From Microbispora triticiradicis (GTDB taxonomy: Bacteria > Actinomycetota > Actinomycetes > Streptosporangiales > Streptosporangiaceae): 35,961 nucleotides of DNA. Below, piece after piece: positions 28,191 to 35,961 of this stretch. Each line of letters starts with the position of its first letter. Positions within the stretch are counted from its first letter, which is position 1. The notes under the pieces were generated by a model. It worked only from the letters and a program-made list of their open reading frames with translations. It had not been told where the DNA came from and searched no databases. The translations under genes and the position numbers were made by a program. The stretch is taken from assembly GCA_003260025.2 (NCBI GenBank), contig QFZU02000165.1, positions 1-35,961 on the forward strand, written 5' to 3'.

Positions 28191-29458
28191 GGGTCGTGAG
28201 CAGGTCCGCGAGCACGGCGGCGAGGGCCGCGACACCGGCGAGGCAGTCGGACTCCTCCGCGTGCTCCCGCGGCGAGTGGGAGACGCCGGTGGGGTTGCGG
28301 ACGAACAACAGCGCGGCCGGGACCTCGGCGGAGAGGATGCCCGAGTCGTGTCCCGCGCCCGTGGGCAGCGTGGGCGCGCCGCCGAGGACGCGGACGGCAC
28401 GCTCGCGCAGCGCTCCGTCGAACGTCACGACCGGAGTGTAGGACTCCCGGGTCACCTCTGCCCCCGCCGCCGCCCGCGCCGTCTCCTCGACGAGCCTGTC
28501 CAGGACACCCGGGTCGGGCGCCCGGCCGTCGAGCCAGGCGGTCACCCGCGAGGGGATGGCGTTGGTTCCGTTGGGCTCCACCCTGATCCGGCCGAAGGTG
28601 GCCAGGGCTCCCAGGCGCCCGGCCTCGGCGCGAGCCGCCAGCACGGCCGCCGCGTAGGACGGCATGGGATCACGCCGGTCCTCCATCCTGGTGGTCCCCG
28701 CGTGGTTGGCCTCGCCGCGGAAGTCGAAGCGCCAGCGGCCGTGCGGCCAGATGGCGGAGGCGACGCCCACCCGGTGCGGGGTGCCGGCGAGGTGACGGCC
28801 CTGCTCCACGTGCAACTCCACGAACACGCCGACGCGGGCGAGGCGCTCGTCGTCGCGCCCCACGGCCTCCGGATCGCGCCCGGCCCGCTCCATGGCCGCC
28901 GCGAGGGAGACGCCGTCCGCGTCGCGCAGCGCCAGGGCGGCATCCGGCGCGACGGCCCCGGTCATCAGCCGCGATCCCAGGCAGGCCAGGCCGAACCGGG
29001 CGCCCTCCTCCTCGGTGAAGTTCACCAGGGCCAGCGGCCGCCGCGGACGAAGGCCGCTGGCCCGCAGCGCGTCGAGCGCCGCGAAGGCCCCCACCACCCC
29101 CAGCGGGCCGTCGTACGCTCCGCCGTCGGGCACCGAGTCGAGGTGCGACCCGGTGACCACGGCGTCTCCCGCCGCCGGGTCGCCCAGCCAGGCCCACTGG
29201 TTGCCGTTGCGGTCGGTCTCGTACGCCAGCCCTCGCGCCCGGGCCTGCCCGGCGAACCAGGCACGGCAGTCGGCGTCGGCCGCCGTCCACCCGTGCCGGC
29301 GGTAGCCACCGGTCCCGGCGTCCAGCCCGATGGGCAGCAGGTCACGCCACATCGCGCGGAACCCGTCCCCGGCCTCCTCCGCGATCTCCGCCTGCCATGC
29401 CTCCTGCCCTCCGTGCCGCCACGCGGGGTCGTCGACGCCGCCCGGGCCCGCGGCTTGG

Positions 29459-29472
<14 letters not shown>
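28120..29472 (-). CDS. M20 family amidohydrolase (allantoate amidohydrolase-like), hut-linked
   Basis: 450-aa dimetal M20 peptidase-family amidase. Metal and catalytic motifs: [19 protein letters not shown] (His110, Asp112, Asp121), Glu155/Glu156 in [10 protein letters not shown], His in FVELHVEQG, the dimerisation/substrate segment [16 protein letters not shown], and the final His in [11 protein letters not shown]. Annotated relatives are allantoate amidohydrolases or N-carbamoyl amino acid hydrolases. Its ATG overlaps the hutU stop region by 14 bp, so here it probably serves histidine breakdown, for example hydrolysing N-formyl- or N-formimino-glutamate (inference). The last ~20 residues ([16 protein letters not shown]) come from a 66-bp repeat and are likely not native. 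Confidence 0.85.
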
Positions 29473-31213
<1,741 letters not shown>

Positions 31214-31528
31214 GAGTGCTCCTTCCGCCTGCGCGCCGGCCTCGCCTGTCCTGTCCGGCGTGTCCGGTCTCACGCTCTCGGTCCTCCCTACCCTGCCCCG
31301 TTCCCCTTGTTGTGCGGTGAGCGGGACGGCGCGAAACACAACGGGGGAAACATTCCAAGGCCGGCCGCCCCGGCCGACGCCCGCTCGCGCGGCCGGTCAT
31401 GTCTCTGCGGCGGACCGGTCCGTACGGTCTCGTTCACGGCGTGGTCGTCCACAGACGGGAGACGCGGTGCGCGCGCGGGCGCCGGAATTGCCTAGGCTGA
31501 TCGGCAGAACCCAGCAAGGAGATTGCCG
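31214..31528. promoter_or_regulatory. Divergent hutU / MBL control region
   Basis: No gene in these 315 bp. CCCCTTGTTGTG (31303-31314) and CACAACGGGGG (31337-31347) form an imperfect inverted repeat about 90-135 bp upstream of hutU, suiting a repressor site. A TAGGCT box near 31493-31498 could be the -10 of the MBL gene. TCGTCCACA (31445-31453) is a near DnaA box, probably by chance. Confidence 0.4.
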
Positions 31529-32653
31529 TTGAAGACCGGTGGACAGAAGAACGGTGCGTGGGGCCGTCGTGTGGGCCTGCTCGCGGGAGCGGCGGCCCTG
31601 GCGGCCGTCGGATGGACGTTGCGGGAGGTTCCCGCCGCGCTGGGGGCGCGACCGTCGGGCGAGCGGGCTCAGCGGGTGCGCCGCTCCAAGCAGTTCCGCG
31701 ACGGCGCGTTCCGCAACACGGCGCCCACGTCGATCCTCCCGCCCGGGACGTCCCGGCAGGTCGTTCGTGACCTGCTGTTCGGCAAGGCCCCGCGCAAGCC
31801 CCGGCTGCCGGTGCCGCTGGTGACCCCGGGTGCGTCCGCCGGAGGCGACCTCGACGCGATCTGGTACGGCCACTCCTCGGCTCTGATCGAGATCGAGGGC
31901 CGGCGGGTGCTGCTCGACCCGGTGTGGAGCGAGCGCTGCTCGCCGGCGTCGTTCACCGGGCCCCGTCGCCTGCATCCTCCGCCGGTGCCGGTGTACGAGC
32001 TGCCCGAACTCGACGCGATCGTCATCTCGCACGACCACTACGACCATCTCGACATGGCCACGGTGCGCCTGCTGACCCGGACGCAGACCGCGCCGTTCCT
32101 CGTGCCGCTGGGCGTGGGCGCCCACCTGGAGCGGTGGAAGGTGCCGGCGTCGCGGATCGTCGAGCTGGACTGGGACGAGGAGACCACGGTGTCCGGCATC
32201 CGGTTCGTCGCGACCGCCGGGCGCCATTTCTCGGGCCGCGCCCTCCGCCGCGACCAGACCCTCTGGGCGTCGTGGGTCATCGCGGGCGAGCGCAGGAAGG
32301 TCTTCTACACCGGTGACTCCGGTTACTTCGACGGGTACGCCGCGATCGGCGCGGCGCACGGGCCCTTCGACCTCTCGGTGGTCCAGATCGGCGCCTACAG
32401 CAAGGGCTGGCCGGACATCCACATGACGCCCGAAGAGGCCGTCCTCACCCACCTGGACGTGCGCGCCCGGGTGCTGCTGCCGGTGCACTGGGGCACCTTC
32501 TCCCTCGCCCCGCACGCGTGGAGCGAGCCGATCGACCAGTTGTGGCGGGAGGCGAAGGAGCGCGACGTGCGGCTGGTGGTCCCTCGACCGGGCGAGCGGG
32601 TCTCCGTCGACGACCCGCCGGCGGTCGACGGGTGGTGGCAGACGATCGTGTGA
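31529..32653 (+). CDS. MBL-fold metallo-hydrolase (NAPE-PLD/UlaG-like)
   Basis: 374-aa metallo-beta-lactamase-fold hydrolase with an N-terminal hydrophobic anchor (GLLAGAAALAAVGW, ~16-30). The metal site HDHYDH lies at 168-173, followed by AGRHFSGR, GDSGYFDG and PVHWGTF. This pattern is that of the N-acylphosphatidylethanolamine phospholipase D / UlaG-like branch (IWYGHSSALIEIEGRRVLLDP at the fold start). Membrane attachment would fit a lipid or envelope substrate (inference). I start at TTG 31529 because AGGAG lies seven nt upstream; the in-frame TTG at 31523 is only one nt from that site. Confidence 0.87.
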   Translation: MKTGGQKNGAWGRRVGLLAGAAALAAVGWTLREVPAALGARPSGERAQRVRRSKQFRDGAFRNTAPTSILPPGTSRQVVRDLLFGKAPRKPRLPVPLVTPGASAGGDLDAIWYGHSSALIEIEGRRVLLDPVWSERCSPASFTGPRRLHPPPVPVYELPELDAIVISHDHYDHLDMATVRLLTRTQTAPFLVPLGVGAHLERWKVPASRIVELDWDEETTVSGIRFVATAGRHFSGRALRRDQTLWASWVIAGERRKVFYTGDSGYFDGYAAIGAAHGPFDLSVVQIGAYSKGWPDIHMTPEEAVLTHLDVRARVLLPVHWGTFSLAPHAWSEPIDQLWREAKERDVRLVVPRPGERVSVDDPPAVDGWWQTIV

Positions 32654-32654
32654 G

Positions 32655-32671
32655 GGCCGCGCCCCGCGGCC
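32655..32671. terminator. Hairpin terminator after the MBL gene
   Basis: GGCCGCG-CCC-CGCGGCC, a 7-bp perfect stem starting two bases after the stop codon. Confidence 0.55.
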
Positions 32672-32854
32672 GACCGCCCCTGCCTCCCGCCCCTCCCCGG
32701 TGGCCCTGCCCACCGCCTCAGCCCCCTATCGGCGCACCGTCCCTGCCCGGCGGCACGACCCACCACCTCGGCCCAGCGCCTTGGTCCATCGTCCCTGCCC
32801 CGGCGGCCCCGCCCGCCGGGCGCAGGGCGGGCGCCGCGGGCGAGCGGTGTGGGA

Positions 32855-32956
32855 GGCGCAGCCCAGTGACAGGCCCAGCTCAATGGCAGGCCCAGCTCAA
32901 TGGCAGGCCCAGCCCAGTGACAGGCGCAGCTCAGCGGCAGGCGCAGCTCAGCGGAG
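32855..32956. repeat. 17-bp tandem repeat, 6 copies, overlapping the STAS stop
   Basis: Units of GGC(C/G)CAGC(C/T)CA(G/A)(T/C)G(A/G)CA run at exactly 17-bp steps from 32855. Copies 2 and 3 are identical. The last copy contains the TCA that is the stop of the STAS gene on the minus strand. The stretch 32672-32854 before the array is Pro/Ala-biased GC-rich sequence in which I see no gene. Confidence 0.88.
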
Positions 32957-33322
32957 AGGGGCGGCGTGGCGCGTGATGGTCACGGGGCGGTTCAGGGCGT
33001 CGGCGAGGGCCGGATACATGGTGAACCGCTCGGTGAGGCCGAGCATTCCGAACAGATGCCGCAGGTGATCGCTGAGACCGCACACGGCCCCGTCGCCGCC
33101 CTCCGGAGGCGTCCGGACGCAGGCGTCGATGAGCACTCTTATGCCCGCGCTGTCGATGAAGCGCAGCTTCTCGAGGTCGAACAGGATGCGCGTCGCGGGC
33201 CGGGCCAGCAGGGGGGCCACATGGTCCCGCAGCCTGGACACGGTGAGTACGTCGAGTTCCCCGCTTAGTGTGACCACGGTGAACGGTGGCGACTGCGTCA
33301 CCGTGACCTGGAAATCGTGCAA
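32948..33322 (-). CDS. STAS-domain anti-sigma factor antagonist
   Basis: 124-aa single-domain STAS protein of the SpoIIAA/RsbV type, cytoplasmic. The phosphorylatable Ser58 sits in FIDSAGIRVL, the N-terminal strand is FTVVTLSGELDVLTV, and the C-terminal helix is FGMLGLTERFTMYPALADAL. Such proteins bind an anti-sigma kinase and free a sigma factor when dephosphorylated. TTG at 33322 has GGAGG eight nt upstream; the in-frame GTG at 33331 abuts that site. No kinase or sigma gene is adjacent, so the partner is elsewhere. The gene ends in a 17-bp repeat array. It is divergent from a lipoprotein gene with a sigma-B-like promoter. Confidence 0.85.
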   Translation of the reverse strand: MHDFQVTVTQSPPFTVVTLSGELDVLTVSRLRDHVAPLLARPATRILFDLEKLRFIDSAGIRVLIDACVRTPPEGGDGAVCGLSDHLRHLFGMLGLTERFTMYPALADALNRPVTITRHAAPLR

Positions 33323-33430
33323 GGGTCCCACCTCCGTCGGAGTGACGACCCTCAGGAGAACCTTCGGGACTCGCTCATATTACGCTTTGTAGGCGATTAA
33401 TCCCATATGACCGTTCCAATCGCGGCCTTC

Positions 33431-33454
33431 GTTTCACACCCGTCTCCAGGGTAG
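33431..33454 (+). promoter_or_regulatory. Sigma-B/F-like promoter of the lipoprotein operon
   Basis: GTTT (33431-33434), a 14-bp spacer, then GGGTAG (33449-33454) matches the actinobacterial general-stress consensus GNNT-N14-16-GGGTA(C/T), with G at the last place. The -10 ends 9 nt before the lipoprotein ATG, so the message would be nearly leaderless. Confidence 0.5.
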
Positions 33455-33463
33455 TGCCGGTCC

Positions 33464-33835
33464 ATGGCTGCACGAGCAATGGTGGTCGTCTGCCTCGCAC
33501 TGATCACCGCGGGCTGCGCGTCCGCCGAGAAGGACCCGGTCGTCTCGACGGCCGAGCGGTTCCTGTCCGCCGCCGGCCAGGGCCAGGGCGGGCCGGCCTG
33601 CGGGCTCCTGGCGCCGAAGGCCGCGCGGTCCCTGGACGACTGTGAGAAGCAGATCGTCTCCGTCGGCCTGCGTCCCGCCGCCGTACGCGAGGTCGACGTC
33701 TGGGGCGACGAGGCGCGGGTGCGGCTGGACGGCGACACCCTCTTTCTGCACCGGTTCCCCGAAGGCTGGCGCATCCGGGCCGCGGGCTGCGACCCCCGGC
33801 CGGGCCGGCCGTACGAATGCGAGGTGGAGGCGTGA
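33464..33835 (+). CDS. Putative lipoprotein, function unknown
   Basis: 123-aa exported protein. The signal peptide (MAARAMVVVCLALITAGCAS) ends in a lipobox ITAGC with acylated Cys18. The mature part is a small alpha/beta domain (TAERFLSAAGQGQGGPACGLLAP, then two strands DEARVRLDGDTLFLHRF) with three further Cys. The helix-then-strands layout resembles NTF2-like or DUF4878-like surface lipoproteins, but I cannot name a family. First gene of an operon; its stop overlaps the next start (GTGA). No strong Shine-Dalgarno, in line with a start close to the transcript end. Confidence 0.75.
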   Translation: MAARAMVVVCLALITAGCASAEKDPVVSTAERFLSAAGQGQGGPACGLLAPKAARSLDDCEKQIVSVGLRPAAVREVDVWGDEARVRLDGDTLFLHRFPEGWRIRAAGCDPRPGRPYECEVEA

Positions 33836-33924
33836 ACGGTGCGCGCACGCTCTATTGGGCGCTCCTGGTGATGATCGCGCTGGTCCTCGGATACGTGATC
33901 TTCATCGGGCTGGCGGGGAGGTAG
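33832..33924 (+). CDS. 30-aa single-pass membrane peptide
   Basis: GTG overlaps the lipoprotein stop (GTGA) and has GGTGGAGG just upstream. The product is MNGARTLYW followed by one hydrophobic helix (ALLVMIALVLGYVIFIGLAG) and a final Arg. The overlap, ribosome site, and four-base gap to the next gene argue for a real coupled gene. It may be a small subunit or modulator of the neighbouring membrane proteins (inference). No family recognised. Confidence 0.6.
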   Translation: MNGARTLYWALLVMIALVLGYVIFIGLAGR

Positions 33925-33928
33925 CGGG

Positions 33929-34603
33929 GTGCGGCGCCTGGTTCGCGACAACGCCCTCGCGGCGTGCTTCCTGCTGCTGTTCCTGCTCAGCCTGGCCGGG
34001 CAGTCGGTCGCGGGCACGGCGGCCTACAACGAGGACCAGGTCGCGGAGGGCGGGGCCCCCGTCACGTGGCTCCAGTACGTCACCTCCTCGACCTTCGCCG
34101 TGGACGTGGCCGAGAACTGGCAGTCGGAGTATCTGCAGTTCTTCCTCTACATCCTCATCACCGTGTGGCTGATCCAGCGCGGCTCGCCGGAGTCGAAGAA
34201 GAGGGGCGAGGAGGGCCTGGAGTCCGACGCCGAGCAGAAGGTCGGCCGGTTCGCCGGCGCCGGGTCCCCCGCGTGGGCGGCGGCAGGCGGTTGGCGCAGG
34301 ACGCTCTTCAGCCACTCCCTCGGCCTCGCGATGGGCCTGATCTTCCTGTTGTCCTGGCTGGCCCAGTCGGTTGCCGGGCTCGCCGCGTACGACGAGGAGC
34401 GACTGGCCCGGCTGGAGGACCCGGTGGGCTGGGGCGGGTACGTCTTGTCGGCCGAGTTCTGGAACCGCACGCTGCAGAACTGGCAGTCGGAGTTCCTGGC
34501 CGTCGCCTCGATGGTCCTGCTGGCGATCTTCCTTCGGGAGCGCGGCTCCCCGCAGTCGAAGAAGGTCGGCGACCCGCACTCCGCGACGGCGTCGTCCGGC
34601 TGA
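33929..34603 (+). CDS. DUF6766 family membrane protein, tandemly duplicated
   Basis: 224-aa inner-membrane protein made of two similar halves. Half one: LLFLLSLAGQSVAGTAAYNEDQ, then ENWQSEYLQFFLYILITVWL and RGSPESKK. Half two: LLSWLAQSVAGLAAYDEERL, then QNWQSEFLAVASMVLLAIF and RGSPQSKK. Each half has two transmembrane helices, the second ending in a basic SKK, so four helices in all. The repeat unit matches DUF6766, which I know only as uncharacterised. GTG with GGGGAGG seven nt upstream; four nt after the 30-aa gene. Third gene of the operon. Confidence 0.8.
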   Translation: MRRLVRDNALAACFLLLFLLSLAGQSVAGTAAYNEDQVAEGGAPVTWLQYVTSSTFAVDVAENWQSEYLQFFLYILITVWLIQRGSPESKKRGEEGLESDAEQKVGRFAGAGSPAWAAAGGWRRTLFSHSLGLAMGLIFLLSWLAQSVAGLAAYDEERLARLEDPVGWGGYVLSAEFWNRTLQNWQSEFLAVASMVLLAIFLRERGSPQSKKVGDPHSATASSG

Positions 34604-34655
34604 TCCCCCGCACGCCACCGGATGCCAATCTCGGCCAAAAGCTCCAAATAGCCAC

Positions 34656-34682
34656 GTTTGTCGCATTCCATGGCCTGGGTAC
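34656..34682 (+). promoter_or_regulatory. Possible sigma-B-like promoter of the ferritin-like gene
   Basis: GGGTAC (34677-34682) is a perfect general-stress -10. A GTTT (34656-34659) stands 17 bp upstream, one bp beyond the usual spacing. It lies in the 111-bp gap before the ferritin-like gene. Confidence 0.3.
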
Positions 34683-34714
34683 GCCCAGCGCGAATCGTGG
34701 GGAGGAGCACCGAG

Positions 34715-35914
34715 ATGACGTTCAATCCACTGCGTGAGCGCGGAATCCCGCTGGACCGGCAGGTGCGGAACTGGCGTGAGCTGGACGTCACGCCGATCGA
34801 CCCCGACCATGCCGACCCCTACACGCGGTGCCGGATCATCACGATGAACGGCATCGAGATCGAATCGATCATGTTCAGCCACCACTTCGCCCGCCGCTGC
34901 CCGGACCTCGGCGTCCGGCAGCGCCTCGCGGAGGTGCGCTACGTCGAGCAGCAGCAGCAGAAGGCGGTCAACTGGCTGCTGCCGGGGCTCGCCTCGGTGC
35001 TGGAGACGACCATCGCCTACGAGCAGGTCGCGGTTGACCTGACGGCGTGGGTGGCGCGGATGGAGCCCGACCCCTACCTCAGGAAGGCCTACGAGTTCGG
35101 CGTGCTGGAGGACTTCGACCACCTGTACCGGTATGCCAACCTGTACGAGATGATCGAGCACCGCAAGGCCGAGAAGATCGTCGACCAGCTGACCGAGGTC
35201 ATGCCGGGCCGGCCGACGAAGATGCACCACCGCCACCCCGTCGACAACGTCCGCGAGCACTACGACCGGGAGAAGGCGAAGCCGGTCTCGAAGCTGCACG
35301 CGCTGACGATCATGTCCGCCGAGCAGCAGACGATGAACTTCTACATGAACGTCGGCCCGACGTACATGGAGCCGATCGCGCGGCAGCTGTACCAGGAGAT
35401 CGGGCTCATCGAGGAGGAGCACGTCACCCACTACGAGTCGCTGCTCGACCCGCGGGAGACGTGGTGGGAGCAGTGGCTCAACCACGAGTACAACGAGTGC
35501 TACCTGTACCACTCGTTCATGGAGACCGAGTCGGACCCCAAGGTGAAGGCGATCTGGGAGCTGCACCTGAACATGGAGCTGGAACACCTGCGGATCGCAG
35601 CGGAGCAGTTCCGCGAGCACGACGGCCGGGACCCGGAGCAGGTGCTGGCCCCCACGCTGCCCACGCCGGTCACCTTCGAGCCGAACAAGGGCTACCTGCG
35701 CGAGCTCATCTCCACGCAGATCGACCACACGACCCTGGGCACCGGCTACGTCCAGGAGGCCCACGAACGGTTCCAGCGCTGGCAGGAGCAGGTCCACGAC
35801 GACGTCGAGCCGGCCAGCGAGCGGGTCATCGACGACAACCGCGCCAGGTCGGGCGAGGAGTACCGCCTGGAGATCGAGGGCGGGCACCCTCTCTACAGCC
35901 TGCGCTCCCACTGA
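34715..35914 (+). CDS. Large diiron ferritin-like protein, function unknown
   Basis: 399-aa, nearly all-helical soluble protein. Two four-helix bundles seem present. The second holds a full diiron pattern: Glu203 (SAEQQ), Glu233-xx-His236 (EEEH), Glu258/Glu261 (NHEYNECYLY), Glu288-xx-His291 (MELEH). The first (about 70-160) has Glu78, Glu97/103 and Glu132...His136 and is less complete. It is longer than ferritin or rubrerythrin and lacks rubredoxin cysteines. Roles could be iron-dependent oxidase, peroxidase or radical chemistry; no substrate is visible. ATG with GGAGGAG seven nt upstream. It follows the DUF6766 gene by 111 bp, possibly under the same stress sigma factor. Confidence 0.75.
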   Translation: MTFNPLRERGIPLDRQVRNWRELDVTPIDPDHADPYTRCRIITMNGIEIESIMFSHHFARRCPDLGVRQRLAEVRYVEQQQQKAVNWLLPGLASVLETTIAYEQVAVDLTAWVARMEPDPYLRKAYEFGVLEDFDHLYRYANLYEMIEHRKAEKIVDQLTEVMPGRPTKMHHRHPVDNVREHYDREKAKPVSKLHALTIMSAEQQTMNFYMNVGPTYMEPIARQLYQEIGLIEEEHVTHYESLLDPRETWWEQWLNHEYNECYLYHSFMETESDPKVKAIWELHLNMELEHLRIAAEQFREHDGRDPEQVLAPTLPTPVTFEPNKGYLRELISTQIDHTTLGTGYVQEAHERFQRWQEQVHDDVEPASERVIDDNRARSGEEYRLEIEGGHPLYSLRSH

Positions 35915-35924
35915 CAGGGCGCCC

Positions 35925-35961
35925 GGCCCGGGTCCGCACGCACCGCGTACGGACCCGGGCC
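35925..35961. terminator. Strong hairpin terminator at the window end
   Basis: GGCCCGGGTCCG pairs perfectly with CGGACCCGGGCC (12 bp, 13-nt loop), 10 nt after the ferritin-like stop. The window ends with the stem, so any following tract is unseen. Confidence 0.75.

Noticed and set aside
31445-31453. DnaA box before the MBL gene
   Set aside because: Single one-mismatch site, expected by chance.

Overview
The window is a high-GC actinobacterial chromosome segment. Third codon positions are strongly G/C, many genes start with GTG, TTG starts occur, and putative -10 boxes follow TANNNT. The gene set (actinobacterial WS/DGAT acyltransferase, DUF5709, DUF6766, GH3 with CBM2, an M20 amidase next to hutU) suggests a filamentous actinomycete, plausibly Streptosporangiales. 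That placement is inferred from gene content and not tested. I see no phage, transposase, CRISPR array, rRNA or tRNA.

Layout: 24-2602, DHA2-type MFS exporter with a TetR regulator upstream and a TTAGTT/AACTAA operator-like palindrome. 2765-6007, a membrane-anchored Ser/Thr kinase converging on a WS/DGAT acyltransferase with a basic Lys/Thr tail. 6189-7655, a small heavy-metal operon (CC-motif protein, MerR regulator, MerT/MerE-like transporter) with a MerR-type promoter and a decayed partial copy. 7754-13436, a GH38 alpha-mannosidase followed by a PpiC-like protein; both reading frames are broken, and their junction carries a 100-bp tandem repeat. 13626-16316, an ABM-domain protein and a secreted GH3 beta-glucosidase with CBM2. 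16443-19509, small membrane or hypothetical proteins (DUF3592, PH-like, DUF5709), a YfcE-type phosphoesterase and a 46-aa coiled-coil peptide. 19639-23007, Ppx/GppA phosphatase, RecQ helicase with a hairpin just before its start, and a zinc-ribbon protein. 23029-27587, a large APC permease and the Tex accessory factor. 27584-28190, repeat arrays. 28120-31213, hutU and an M20 amidase of histidine degradation. 31529-32653, an MBL-fold hydrolase. 32948-35914, a STAS protein divergent from a lipoprotein, a 30-aa membrane peptide, a duplicated DUF6766 protein and a diiron ferritin-like protein; sigma-B-like promoter elements hint at a stress cassette.

Two themes stand out. First, short tandem repeats (9 to 100 bp periods) sit repeatedly at gene ends or in protein linkers and seem to have reshaped stop codons, tails and one start. 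Second, the mannosidase/PpiC pair carries two independent inactivating changes: one in-frame TAG where TGG is expected, and one net frameshift. No single locus is clearly a new defence or biosynthetic system. The best candidates for undescribed biology are the stress-like cassette at the right end, the Cys-rich MerR operon, and the repeat-driven remodelling of gene junctions.
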